Source: Streptomyces acidiscabies (GTDB lineage: Bacteria; Actinomycetota; Actinomycetes; Streptomycetales; Streptomycetaceae). Taken from it: a stretch of 64,000 bases of DNA. Each line of letters begins with the position of its first letter. Position 1 is the first letter of the stretch. The stretch lies in assembly GCF_020010905.1 (NCBI RefSeq), contig NZ_JAGJBY010000001.1:496001-560000 (forward strand). Reading direction: 5' to 3'. The notes beneath the pieces were generated by a model. It saw only the letters and a list, made by a program, of their open reading frames with translations, did no database searches and had not been told where the DNA came from. The position numbers and the translations under genes are program-made. Below are positions 16,865 to 24,763 of this stretch, piece by piece.

Positions 16865-16938
16865 TTGGCCCGCCCGGATTTGAACCAGGGACCTCCGCCT
16901 TATGAGGGCGGCGCTCTACCAGACTGAGCTAGGGGCCA
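16865..16938 (-). tRNA. tRNA-Met or Ile2 (CAU)
   Basis: 74 nt. Anticodon arm CCGCC CTCATAA GGCGG, T-arm CCTGG TTCAAAT CCGGG. It lacks the three G-C pairs of initiator tRNA in the anticodon stem, so it is elongator Met or the lysidine-modified Ile tRNA. One mismatch at the base of the acceptor stem. Confidence 0.87.
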
Positions 16939-16943
16939 TAGAA

Positions 16944-16988
16944 CCAGCAGGGATCGGGCTGCGGTCCGATATCGCATACACCTGCTGG
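16944..16988 (-). other. tRNA-like structured segment, possibly a degenerate tRNA
   Basis: Between two good tRNAs, an eight-pair stem (CCAGCAGG/CCTGCTGG) encloses a second hairpin (ATCGG/CCGAT). The spacing resembles an acceptor and anticodon arm without a T-arm. No confident tRNA can be drawn. Confidence 0.35.
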
Positions 16989-17020
16989 GCTATCCCGTGT
17001 TACGCGGCACGGGCACCTCG

Positions 17021-17094
17021 TCGGCCCCACTGGATTCGAACCAGTGACCTCCGGGATTTCACTCCGGTGCTCTACTCATCTGAGCTAGAGGCCG
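17021..17094 (-). tRNA. tRNA-Phe (GAA)
   Basis: 74 nt. Acceptor CGGCCTC/GGGGCCG with one G-U, anticodon loop GTGAAAT, T-arm ACTGG TTCGAAT CCAGT. Its 5' end is only six bases from the start of repeat B', so B' abuts the tRNA array. Confidence 0.9.
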
Positions 17095-17103
17095 CTACAG
17101 TAC

Positions 17104-17429
17104 CATGCGGCTTCGAATTCCCCGAGCTTGACGAGCGGGCCATCGACGACATCAGGGACTATCACTTCCCTGGTGGATCCCTGACGGACCCCAGCAAGGG
17201 ACTTTTCCGGGCAGATCTGACCGACGAACAACTGGAACACATATTCCAGAAGGGCCTGGAGACCCAAATGACGGGCCCCAACGCGGATAACTACTACGAG
17301 CGCGTCTTCGACAGTGGCATCCCCAACGTAGGGGTCACCTCGGCAGACCAAGGCGCACAGGCCACCAGTAGAATCATGCTGGTCTGCAGCAAGTGGGGCG
17401 ATGTAATCACAATGTTCCCCATCTCCTAG
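17104..17429 (+). CDS. Orphan polymorphic-toxin C-terminal module, copy 2
   Basis: Near-identical to 12016-12341; differences include Asn-Ala-Asp-Asn for Asn-Ala-Glu-Asn and MFPIS for MYPIP at the end. The conserved domain (LTDEQLEHIFQKG, GIPNVGVTSA, CSKWGDVITM) is unbroken. No start codon lies in frame within the repeat before it; upstream is the tRNA-Phe gene in the opposite direction, so it is probably not translated as it stands. Confidence 0.6.
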
Positions 17430-17448
17430 CCCGGGAAGGAATCGCGCA

Positions 17449-17739
17449 ATGGGCCTCGGAATATATGTCAAGGATGTTAGACGCGATGAGCTGGAGTGCA
17501 TCAGCGATGACGCCGAAGACTCATTCGGCGCCATGTGTCGGCAGGCTCCAGAGACCAGTCTGCGGCGTGGCGTAATGCAGTACGGGGATACAATGTTCAA
17601 CTCGTATCAGTTGTACAGATTCGTAGAAGAACTGGAAGCCCTCCCGTCCAGCGAGGTAACGCCGAAAATCCAGCAGGTCCTCGACGGGGCTCGACGGGCC
17701 ATCCGTAAATCGGGATACCTGTACTTCGTCGGAGACTAG
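17449..17739 (+). CDS. Predicted immunity protein, copy 2
   Basis: 96 residues, with the same ribosome-binding site and length as 12361-12651 and only a few substitutions (for example Cys for Tyr at residue 17). The original stop TAG is preserved. Keeping the immunity gene translatable while the toxin lacks a start fits a silent cassette that protects its host. Confidence 0.65.
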   Translation: MGLGIYVKDVRRDELECISDDAEDSFGAMCRQAPETSLRRGVMQYGDTMFNSYQLYRFVEELEALPSSEVTPKIQQVLDGARRAIRKSGYLYFVGD

Positions 17740-17759
17740 GTCCCGAACCCGCGTGTAAA

Positions 17760-17796
17760 CGCATTGCCCGGCGGAACTCATCCGCCGGGCAATGCG
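17760..17796. terminator. 15-bp perfect hairpin after immunity gene, copy 2
   Basis: Same sequence as at 13552-13588 and here 20 bp after the immunity stop codon, the normal place for a terminator. Confidence 0.75.
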
Positions 17797-17905
17797 GCTC
17801 ACACACGGTAAACAGGGTCTTCGAATTTAGTGAATCCAGGCTCAGAGTATAAATTTCGCCAGGACCCAAGAAACTTCAGCATGCAGCCCATCCGCAAAAC
17901 GAGTA

Positions 17906-18170
17906 ATGGGGTCGGCGGCAATCTTCTGAGCCAGTTCTACGACCTGAACGGGCTGATCGACGGGCCGGACGATGGATTCCTCGTCAAGGTCGACTGACGT
18001 CCGGCCCGCGCTTCTACGCCCTCCGCCAGAACTGTCTGTGCGATGTACTGCTCCACCCCCTTGGGCACACCGCGTGCGGCGAGCTCGGCAACCTGACTGC
18101 GCAGTGCCGCTCCAGGGTGAGGACGGCCTTGGTGATGACGCTCATGCGGTTGGGGCTGACGCGGGATCTT
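17906..18170. other. Spacer with gene debris between B' and A'
   Basis: The left part reads as the end of an unknown rightward protein (GNLLSQFYDLNGLIDG to a stop at 17995-17997). On the other strand a start at 18144 (MSVITKAVLTLER), followed after a shift of frame by LRSQVAELAARGVPKGVEQY, looks like a small DNA-binding-type protein broken by a frameshift. No intact gene. Confidence 0.35.
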
Positions 18171-18555
18171 TGAGGACGACCTTGGACTCGTCGAACATCC
18201 AGAAGTCCTGGGCCGGGAGGCCGGGGTTCGGGCGGTCGGTGAGGTCGAGGATGCGGATGTCCTCGCCGGCGGTCACGTGGTGGCGGTAGTAGTACTCGAA
18301 CTCGAAGCGGAGGTAGTCGGAGAGGGGGCGGGTGAGGATGTGGACGCGGCCGACGTACTTGCCCTCCGCGGTCCATGCTCGGACCTCATCCATCCACGCC
18401 GACGCGTAGCCGTCCGGCGACTTCTCCCCCGCGAGGAACCTCGCCGGCTTCTCCGCCTCCTGCGGCATCGTGTAGACCGGCAGCGTCTCCAGCCGCCACG
18501 CCTCGCTCCGCATCGAGTCGAAGCAGTCGCTCCACGCGTCACCATCCAAGAGCAC
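18142..18555 (-). pseudogene. C-terminally truncated DUF6879 gene
   Basis: Second copy of 9638-10162 from GTG 18555. Identical for ~128 codons apart from a few changes, then at the edge of repeat A' the last ~46 residues are replaced by KDPASAPTA and a stop. The conserved C-terminal half of the family is missing. Confidence 0.8.
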
Positions 18556-18889
18556 GAGATGTCTCCCTCCACACGGAATCTCCGCCCACACCGGGAAGCT
18601 ACTATGCGTGCCCCCGCATAAACAGGGCGTATTACTGAGCGCCGAGGGAGCACCCTCGTAACCCGGCAAGCATGAAGCCCCCCTCCTTCGAGGAGCAGCC
18701 CGTGGCCATCGCCCGCGACCACATCCGCGAGACCCTCACGGCGTACGTCGACACCCGGCCCGGCGAGAAGGAGTTCCTCGCACCGGTCCTGGAACTCCTC
18801 GGCACCGACGCCGAGTTGACCAGCCGCAAGGAGTTCCGGGGGCACGCCACCGCCGGAGCCGTACTCGTCGACGACGACGCGCAAGTCCT
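18171..18889. repeat. Direct repeat A' (719 bp)
   Basis: Copy of 9778-10496 in the same orientation. Both edges cut through genes (DUF6879 at the left, Nudix and GNAT at the right), so this copy is the secondary insertion or recombination product. Confidence 0.9.
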
Positions 18890-18893
18890 GCTA
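18702..18893 (+). pseudogene. N-terminal fragment of the variant Nudix gene
   Basis: GTG 18702 starts a copy of the first 63 codons of 10308-10850. At 18889 the sequence switches to a GNAT gene in another frame, so the Nudix domain itself is absent. Confidence 0.8.
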
Positions 18894-18933
18894 CGACAAG
18901 GACCGGCGCTGGGGCGGCGAGAAGGACGAGACC

Positions 18934-19593
18934 GTGCTCCGCGGCGATGTGGTGCACCGGCCCGACCGCACGCTCATTCCCACGCTGGCCCGGCGTGGGC
19001 GCGGCACCGTCAAGGTCTTCGCCTACGGGCATCACTGCAACGTCGTCGACGAGGCCGCCGCGCACGGCGTGACGAGGGCCCGGGTGGTGCGCCCGCTCGG
19101 CCCCGAGACCGGCTTCCCGCGCGGTACGCGCATCCAGCTGAAGGACTTCACCGGCCGCCCGTGCCCCGCTCCCGGCGGCCGGGTCCGTCCCGTCACCGAC
19201 TGGCCTGCCGCCGTACGGGAGACCTTCGGGGCGTTCGCCGAGTCCATGGCCGCTGACGGCCTGGCCTTCCTCCACGGCCGGATGCGGGCCGGGCGGTGCG
19301 GGCCGGTCCTCGCCGCCGCCGTCGACGGCCGGATCGTGGGGGCGATCGGTCCCATGGAGGTACGCCCCGACGCGACCGGATGCCCCCAGCTCATGCCGCA
19401 GTACTTCACCGTCCTGCCCGAGGCGCGGGGACGCGGTCTGGGCCGCGCCCTGTGGAGGGCCGCGATGCACTGGGGCCAGTCCCAGGGCGCCGCCTACCAG
19501 CTCCTCCAGACCGAAGTCGGCGGCCCGTCCGACAGCCTGTGCCGAGCCGAGGGGCTGGCCTCCCTCGGCTTCAGCCACACCACAGCGGCGTAG
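18934..19593 (+). CDS. GNAT family acetyltransferase, N-terminus probably lost
   Basis: 219 residues from GTG 18934. In-frame coding sequence reaches back to the repeat edge (YDKDRRWGGEKDETVLRGDV at 18892 on), showing that the original gene was longer and was cut at 18889. The C-terminal half has the acetyl-CoA motif ARGRGLGRALWRAA after LMPQYFTVLPE, typical of GNAT N-acetyltransferases. The N-terminal half (KVFAYGHHCNVVDEAA) is not recognised. Confidence 0.7.
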   Translation: MLRGDVVHRPDRTLIPTLARRGRGTVKVFAYGHHCNVVDEAAAHGVTRARVVRPLGPETGFPRGTRIQLKDFTGRPCPAPGGRVRPVTDWPAAVRETFGAFAESMAADGLAFLHGRMRAGRCGPVLAAAVDGRIVGAIGPMEVRPDATGCPQLMPQYFTVLPEARGRGLGRALWRAAMHWGQSQGAAYQLLQTEVGGPSDSLCRAEGLASLGFSHTTAA

Positions 19594-19731
19594 CGGCCCG
19601 CCGCACAGGGTGACCGGGCACGGGGCACGCCGAGCCGATGAGAGATCCACGTTCCGCGCCGAGTCGCATGTCGTGTGGGCCAACCGGTAGCCGACCTCGG
19701 TTCCAGCCGGCCTGCTGGAACATCGGAGGAC

Positions 19732-20016
19732 ATGGGGAAACCATTACCTTTCGAAGAGCTGTTTTCAGTCGTTCAGGAGCGGCTCGGGCGGGAACGATCC
19801 GGGCCTCCCGTACCGCCCTGGCCGTTGCGGCATCAACAAGCGGAGACGGGGTATTTTGCCTCCGGCCCGGTAAAGCAGCCATGTTTCCGGAATCTGTCGG
19901 TGACCGGCGCGCCGCAGGTGGGGCAGCTGCCGGCCTGGCCGATTAGCGCGTTCCTGTCTTACAGAAGTCATGAAAGAGTCACGACTTCTCATTCACCGTT
20001 CAAATCGACTCGCTGA
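19732..20016 (+). CDS. Doubtful small protein
   Basis: 94-codon frame beginning MGKPLPFEELFSVVQERLGR. The first part looks like a real amphipathic start but the purine-rich GGAGGA is only one base from the ATG, and the tail reads like non-coding sequence. May be the first part of a broken gene. Confidence 0.3.
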   Translation: MGKPLPFEELFSVVQERLGRERSGPPVPPWPLRHQQAETGYFASGPVKQPCFRNLSVTGAPQVGQLPAWPISAFLSYRSHERVTTSHSPFKSTR

Positions 20017-20056
20017 GGTCCGCTCGGCGAGCGGCTCGCCCTGCATCGGAGTCGGG

Positions 20057-20560
20057 ATGTCTGTACGCCTGAGTCGGTTGCTGACTTTCGTGGCCGCGGT
20101 GACGCTCGCGGCAACAGGCTGTAGCGGATCCGGGGACAGCCCGAACACCGCGAAGTCGGAGGCGGGTGGCCGCTGTCGGCCCGTGGTGCGGAACGACGCT
20201 CTCCCCTCATGGGCACGCAAGGACTTCCCGCAGGGCGGAGCCCAGCGTCACATGGTCGGGGAAAAGGGCGAGATCGCCGCCGTGCTTTTCGGCTTCCCCT
20301 ATCATGCGCCGACCGCCAAGGGGCGGGAGAACAAGATTCTCTGGGTTCCGAAAGACTCCGAAGGCGCTGCCGATATGGGACCCGATGACAAGCTGACCAT
20401 CAAAGCCAGCCTCGCCGGCACGAACGAGGTCGTAACGCGCTCGATCGCCGGAGGACCCGGTCCTTCTCTCGTCGACATGCCGAAGCCGGGATGCTGGAAA
20501 TTCTCCCTCTCCTGGCCCGGACATTCCGACAGTCTCGACGTCGAGTACCTGGCCGGCTGA
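20057..20560 (+). CDS. Putative lipoprotein
   Basis: 167 residues from ATG 20057 (GGAG five bases upstream). Signal sequence MSVRLSRLLTFVAAVTLAATGC has a lipobox (LAATGC). The mature part (RCRPVVRNDALPSWARKDFP, then HMVGEKGEIAAVLFGFP, PGCWKFSLSWPG) resembles a family of Streptomyces lipoproteins of unknown function with a C-terminal beta domain. Exported and membrane-anchored. Confidence 0.75.
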   Translation: MSVRLSRLLTFVAAVTLAATGCSGSGDSPNTAKSEAGGRCRPVVRNDALPSWARKDFPQGGAQRHMVGEKGEIAAVLFGFPYHAPTAKGRENKILWVPKDSEGAADMGPDDKLTIKASLAGTNEVVTRSIAGGPGPSLVDMPKPGCWKFSLSWPGHSDSLDVEYLAG

Positions 20561-20580
20561 GAGCGGGCCGTATCAGGTAC

Positions 20581-21074
20581 GGCATTCTATTGATACGCAG
20601 TGGCGCGGCCAAAACCGTCGCGCCGGCTCTCTCGGCCACGGCCGTGGGGGAACTGCGGCCCGACAGACGCCCCATCCCCGAAACCGTCATCCGTGCCGTG
20701 GCGATCGGGGAGATCTCGGTGGCCGTGGCCACGGCGGTCCCCCTCTGCGCGGGGTCGCGCACGTGCTGCTGGTGGTGTTCGGGGCGCTCTTCGCGGGTGC
20801 CAGAATCCTCGGGCTGGTACGGGGCAGCACCGAGCCGTGCGGCTGCTTCGGTGCGGGCAGCAGCCGCCCGCTGGGTGTCAGCAATGTGCTGATGGGGGCG
20901 GCCGTCCTGGCGACGGGTGCCTGGGCGCTCCGGACACCCGGGGCGGACACGGCCCAAGAGGCCGTCGCACTGCTGGCAGTGGCCTGCACGGCAGGCTCGC
21001 TGCTCTACTCGCACCGCAGGCACGCGTACACGGTGGCCGGGAATCTACTCAAACAGTCGGAGTCCGCCGTATGA
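20581..21074 (+). pseudogene. MauE/DoxX-like membrane protein, frameshifted
   Basis: The N-terminal part (YGILLIRSGAAKTVAP, then VIRAVAIGEISVAVATAVP) and the C-terminal part (VLLVVFGALFAGARILGLVR, PCGCFGAG) are in two frames. They join across a run of five C at about 20738-20743. The CGCFG motif and membrane helices are typical of MauE-like proteins that supply redox or disulfide partners. A one-base change restores one protein, so it is a recent pseudogene or a sequencing error. Confidence 0.65.
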
Positions 21075-21213
21075 CCCCGACCGCACCTGGTACGCCCCCG
21101 AGGACATCGTCCTCGTCGTCGAGGTCGTGTCCGAGGAGTCGGCGGCCCGGGACCGTCTCAAGACCGCCGCCCCCTTCCCCCTGGACCTCGACCTCACGAG
21201 CCTCGTGCCCTGA
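21070..21213 (+). pseudogene. Uma2 family remnant with internal deletion
   Basis: YDPDRTWYAPEDIVLVVEVV and SEESAARDR are the central motif of Uma2 proteins. The conserved YxxxGIPxYWVVDP part that should follow is missing and the frame passes directly to the typical C-terminus PFPLDLDLTSLVP. Both ends fit one ancestral gene with a deletion of roughly 80 codons. Confidence 0.6.
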
Positions 21214-21219
21214 CGTACG

Positions 21220-21717
21220 TCACAGCAGCGGGCCCAGCCACTCCTCCAGGATCGTTTCGCGGTCGCGGGAGTGCAGGGTTTCTGTGGGGCGGGTCCTCGT
21301 CCACCAGTCGGTCAGGGTGGCGGGGGAAGCCGTGCCTCGTACGAAGTGGGAGAGCAGGGCTAGGGAGAGGTCTACCTCTCGTTGGGTGTACGCCGTGGCT
21401 GCGGCCGAGGGGGCCGTTGCTTCGGTGCGTTGGGCGCCTGTGTGGATCACTACCGTCAGTTCTGGTGGGTCCGTCGGTGACCAGACGTCCAGTGCCGCCG
21501 CCGCTACCGTCGCCGCTCGGATCGCCCAGCGGGCGGGGGCCGAGCGTATGGGGATGTGCTCGACCTGGATGTCCGTGATGTCCGCCCAGGGCAGGATGCG
21601 CAGGGCCGGGCCCGTGATCGAGAGTTCCGTGGGGGAGAGGAAGACCCCCGCGATTCCCTCGGCGGGAGGTGCGCCCAGGCAGACGCGGGGCTCCTCGATC
21701 CAGAACAGGCCGACCAT
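21220..21717 (-). CDS. Hypothetical protein
   Basis: 165 residues from ATG 21717 (a TTG 27 bases upstream is an alternative). Regular alternating beta pattern (VGLFWIEEPRVCLGAPP, LSITGPALRILPWADITDIQ) then a helical C-terminus. Resembles small PH-like or bPH folds but I cannot assign it. Confidence 0.55.
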   Translation of the reverse strand: MVGLFWIEEPRVCLGAPPAEGIAGVFLSPTELSITGPALRILPWADITDIQVEHIPIRSAPARWAIRAATVAAAALDVWSPTDPPELTVVIHTGAQRTEATAPSAAATAYTQREVDLSLALLSHFVRGTASPATLTDWWTRTRPTETLHSRDRETILEEWLGPLL

Positions 21718-22295
21718 GGTTCCCTGCGCGGGCGACGCTTCCAACTTCGGGTCCGTTCTTCCGGGTTCGTTTCGGTCATGTCAGTACCGCGTGACGCGGC
21801 GCTTCACGATGTTCTCACCTGGCTTTTCATTGATCGTGGCTGAGTTTCGTGCCTAATCTGGCTCAAGAGCACCCCTTCGCGTACCTGCGGGCCGCCCCAC
21901 ACATGGGCGGTCGGGGTGGCCGGTCGAGGTCACGCCTCGGCCGCCGGGGAGGACCGACCCCGCTCGACGGCGCCGCAGCGATCCTGCCTTGGCGTCACCA
22001 GCAAGGGGGATTGAAATGTGCAGGCTAATAAGAAAAACGGCGGTGAGCGCGCTGCTCGCCGTCCCACTCGCCCTGGCGACCCCGCAGGCCTCGCCGCACC
22101 GGTCGCCGACACCACAGTGAGCGTCCGGACGCCGCCCGACGGCTTCGTCCGTGAGAGCTTCTTCGGCCCGCCTCCTCCTACGCGTCCACCGGGACGCGAG
22201 GCGTCGCAGAGGGCAAGTCGACCGCTTCCCTCTGCCGTCAGGACCTCCCCCCTGACTCCGTTCGTATACCTCTACGTGAAAAACCGGGGGCTTCA
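21718..22295. other. Intergenic region with a short secreted-peptide-like frame
   Basis: Mostly non-coding. ATG 22016 after AAGGGGGA starts a 34-residue peptide with a signal-like N-terminus (MCRLIRKTAVSALLAVPLAL) ending at 22120; another frame continues plausibly (APVADTTVSVRTPPDG), so this could be a broken secreted protein. The rest probably holds the promoter of the GPP34 gene. Confidence 0.35.
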
Positions 22296-22889
22296 ATGAC
22301 CACTCAACTGACCATCGGCGAACAGATCGTGCTGCTCGCCCTCGACGAGAAGACCGGCGAACTGCGCGAGGCCCCGCTCCGGGTGTCCCTCGCGGCCTCG
22401 GCCGCGGCCCTGCTGGAACTGGAACTGCCCACCGGGCCCGCCCCGGTGAGCGCGGCGGCCACAGCCATGGACGAGCACCGGCGCACCCACCCCGACGAGA
22501 CGCCCCGGGAATGGCTGCTGGCCGTACGCGAGCCCGCGCTCGACGCCGCGTACCAGGGGCTGCTGGCGAAGGGGATCGTGCAGGAGCAGGGGCGGCGCGT
22601 CCTCGGCGCGTTCGGCTCGGTGAAGCACCCGGTCACCGACCCGTCCGAACTCGTCGCGCTGCGCGGGCGGTTGACCGCCGTCCTCGCGCAGGGGCAGGAG
22701 CCGGACGAGCGTACGGCCGTCCTGCTCGCCGTCCTGCGCCACTCGGGGCTCACGGCCGTCCTCCCGCAGGGCTTCGACGAGCGGCTGACCACGCTCACCG
22801 AGGGCCAGGCGCAGGCCGCCGAACTGGGCGAGTCGATCCGGACCACGATCGGCGCGCTCACGGCGGTCATCGCCTCGTCCGCGCTGTGA
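22296..22889 (+). CDS. GPP34 (GOLPH3/Vps74-like) family protein
   Basis: 197 residues. Begins MTTQLTIGEQIVLLALDEKT, the GPP34 signature, followed by the helical repeats and a conserved beta-hairpin region (GLLAKGIVQEQGRRVLG). Eukaryotic members bind phosphatidylinositol-4-phosphate at the Golgi; bacterial members are common in Streptomyces and their role is unknown, possibly membrane binding. It precedes the regulator at 22946 and lies beside the RiPP cluster. Confidence 0.88.
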   Translation: MTTQLTIGEQIVLLALDEKTGELREAPLRVSLAASAAALLELELPTGPAPVSAAATAMDEHRRTHPDETPREWLLAVREPALDAAYQGLLAKGIVQEQGRRVLGAFGSVKHPVTDPSELVALRGRLTAVLAQGQEPDERTAVLLAVLRHSGLTAVLPQGFDERLTTLTEGQAQAAELGESIRTTIGALTAVIASSAL

Positions 22890-22945
22890 CCGGCCCGCTG
22901 TAACCACCCGCACCACCACTCGACTCGACCACGGGGGAAACAGTC

Positions 22946-23725
22946 ATGAGTGTCTACACAACACCCTTGCCGGAAACCGGCGAGGACATCGAGAGCGTCG
23001 GGCGCCAGCTCGACGAGCGGCTCCGGAAGCTCCACGCGGAGCAGCAGGAGATCCTGTCGTTCGGCTACTCGCTGATCCGGCAGTCCCTACTGCGGCACCC
23101 CGACGGGGAGTTGCGGCAGAACGACCGGAGCGTGTGCGACTGGGCTGCGGACCTCACGTCCCAGGCCCGGCGCGAAGTCCTGACGATGCAGCCCGACCGG
23201 ACCCTGACGCCGGAGGCGATCCGCGTCGGGGTCGCCTGCCTGCGGCGCGGGGTGACCGTGAAGGTCCTCGCCCAGCGGCGGGCCCTGAAGGACGAGGCCA
23301 CGTCCGCGCTCTTCGCCGAGCTGATCCGGTACGGTGCGCAAGTCCGGCTGCTGGACGGCGAGTTCCAGCGGGTGCTGATCGCCGACCGGGAGACCGCCCT
23401 CGTCCAGGCCGAGCCGGACGCCGCCTCGCCGGGCGGCGCGCTCGTCGAGCAGGGGGCGCGGGCCGGTGTCCTCCTGTCGTTCTTCGACCTGTGCTGGTCG
23501 AAGGCGCTGGACGCGTCGGCGCTGCTCGACCCCGGCCTGCTGGACGGCACGCATCTGAAGGTCCTTGAGGTCATGGCGCACGCCGACAAGGACGAGGTCG
23601 GGGCGCGCGAACTGGGGATCTCCGTCCGTACGTACCGGGGGCGGGTCGCTGAGCTGCTGAAGCATTTGCAGGCGGCGACTCGGTTCCAAGCAGCGCTACG
23701 GGCTAAGGAGTTGGGCCTCATCTGA
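22946..23725 (+). CDS. LuxR-like regulator with TrmB/PLD-like sensor domain
   Basis: 259 residues, GGGGGAA before ATG 22946. The central segment (LTPEAIRVGVACLRRGVTVK, then LRRGVTVKVLAQRRALKDEA and YGAQVRLLDGEFQRVLIADR) resembles the phospholipase-D-like sensor domain of actinobacterial TrmB/LuxR proteins. The C-terminus (ADKDEVGARELGISVRTYRG) is a LuxR-type HTH. Its 3' end overlaps the glycosyltransferase gene by 30 bp tail to tail; it is the nearest candidate regulator of the RiPP cluster, which is inference. Confidence 0.8.
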   Translation: MSVYTTPLPETGEDIESVGRQLDERLRKLHAEQQEILSFGYSLIRQSLLRHPDGELRQNDRSVCDWAADLTSQARREVLTMQPDRTLTPEAIRVGVACLRRGVTVKVLAQRRALKDEATSALFAELIRYGAQVRLLDGEFQRVLIADRETALVQAEPDAASPGGALVEQGARAGVLLSFFDLCWSKALDASALLDPGLLDGTHLKVLEVMAHADKDEVGARELGISVRTYRGRVAELLKHLQAATRFQAALRAKELGLI

Positions 23726-24763
23726 GGTACGCCCGCTGGGGTTGCCCTCGGCCAGGTCCCTCACCAGCCGCAGTACACGCGGCTGGACCGAGGGCACCAA
23801 CCTGGCTGCCCGGCGGGCGTGTTCGGCCCTGGAGCAGAGGAGGTTGCGGGCGATCGCGTAACCTCCCCGCTCCGGGACCAGGACGAGTTCGTCGAAGAGG
23901 CGTACCTCGCCCGAGACCACGCGGCGGATCTCCTCGTCCAAGTCCCCGTTCCAGTCGGCCGGTTTCACCAGGTCGCCGGAGGCGTCCATCCGCCGGTACC
24001 AGTCCCGCGTGTCCGCGAACACGGCCTCGCGGAACGCCTCGTCGTACCGGCCGGAGCGGAGTTCGCCCAGCAGGGCGTGCGCCTTGCGTGCGTCGTCCAC
24101 GATCGCCAGGGGCAGGCGGTGGGGGCGCGCCATACGGTTTCTGCGGGTGCCGCCGTCCATCAGGAGGGCCGCGCTCGGTTCCACGGCGGTACGGAAGCTG
24201 TGGCCCGCGTCGGCGATCCGCAGCCACAGGTCCCAGTCCTCCAGGCCCGCGCCGCCGCGCCAGCCGCCTACGCCCTCCACGACGCCACGCCGGTGGCCCG
24301 CCCTCGACGGTTCGAACATCGGGCCCAGGAGCTGGAGTTGGGGGTGCCAGAAGGCGGACAGCGGGGCGAACTCGGCGGCTTCGGCGCCGGTCGCGTCGTG
24401 GTACGTGCAGCCTGTCACCGCGAAGTCAGCGCCGGTGCGCAGCAGTTCGAGCAGGGTGTCGAGGTGGTCGGGGCGCCAGAGGTCGTCGTGGTCCAGGTAG
24501 GCGATGAACTCGCCCTGGGCCAGGGCCAGTCCGGCGTTGCGGGGGGCGCTGGGGTGGCCGGTGCGGTCCAGGCGGTGGAGTTTTACGCGGGGGTCGTGGC
24601 GTGCGGAGTTGCGTACGCAGTCGTCCGTGTCGTCGTCGGAGCCGTCCGAGACGACGAGCAACTCCCAGTCCTGGACGGTCTGTTCGCGGACCGAGTCGAT
24701 GGTTTCGGTGATCTTCCGCGACCTGTTGTACGTCGGGCAGATCACCGACACGAGCGGAGTCAC
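23696..24763 (-). CDS. Glycosyltransferase family 2
   Basis: 355 residues. GT-A fold: VSVICPTYNRSRKITETIDS, SDGSDD nucleotide-binding region and the DHDD (DXD-type) motif in EFIAYLDHDDLWRPDH, then GLEDWDLWLRIADAG with the acidic acceptor-site motif. It transfers a sugar from a nucleotide donor, acceptor unknown. The ATG overlaps the LanKC stop as ATGA, so it is translated with the lanthipeptide synthetase and is the last gene of the operon. It could glycosylate the peptide, as reported for the class III lanthipeptide NAI-112. Confidence 0.85.
   Translation of the reverse strand: MTPLVSVICPTYNRSRKITETIDSVREQTVQDWELLVVSDGSDDDTDDCVRNSARHDPRVKLHRLDRTGHPSAPRNAGLALAQGEFIAYLDHDDLWRPDHLDTLLELLRTGADFAVTGCTYHDATGAEAAEFAPLSAFWHPQLQLLGPMFEPSRAGHRRGVVEGVGGWRGGAGLEDWDLWLRIADAGHSFRTAVEPSAALLMDGGTRRNRMARPHRLPLAIVDDARKAHALLGELRSGRYDEAFREAVFADTRDWYRRMDASGDLVKPADWNGDLDEEIRRVVSGEVRLFDELVLVPERGGYAIARNLLCSRAEHARRAARLVPSVQPRVLRLVRDLAEGNPSGRTSDEAQLLSP

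Larger units (their letters stand above)
17101..17905. repeat. Direct repeat B' (805 bp, uninterrupted)
   Basis: Second copy of the toxin/immunity cassette, without any IS insertion. Same orientation as B (12013-13697). Comparison of the two copies defines the ends of the IS5-type element and its TA duplication. Confidence 0.93.

Noticed and set aside
16944..16988. A ninth tRNA in the array
   Set aside because: No T-arm and no seven-base anticodon loop can be drawn; kept only as a structured segment.
18672..19256. A 194-codon frame joining the Nudix fragment to sequence inside the GNAT gene
   Set aside because: After 18889 it runs in a shadow frame of the GNAT gene; it is an artefact of the repeat junction.
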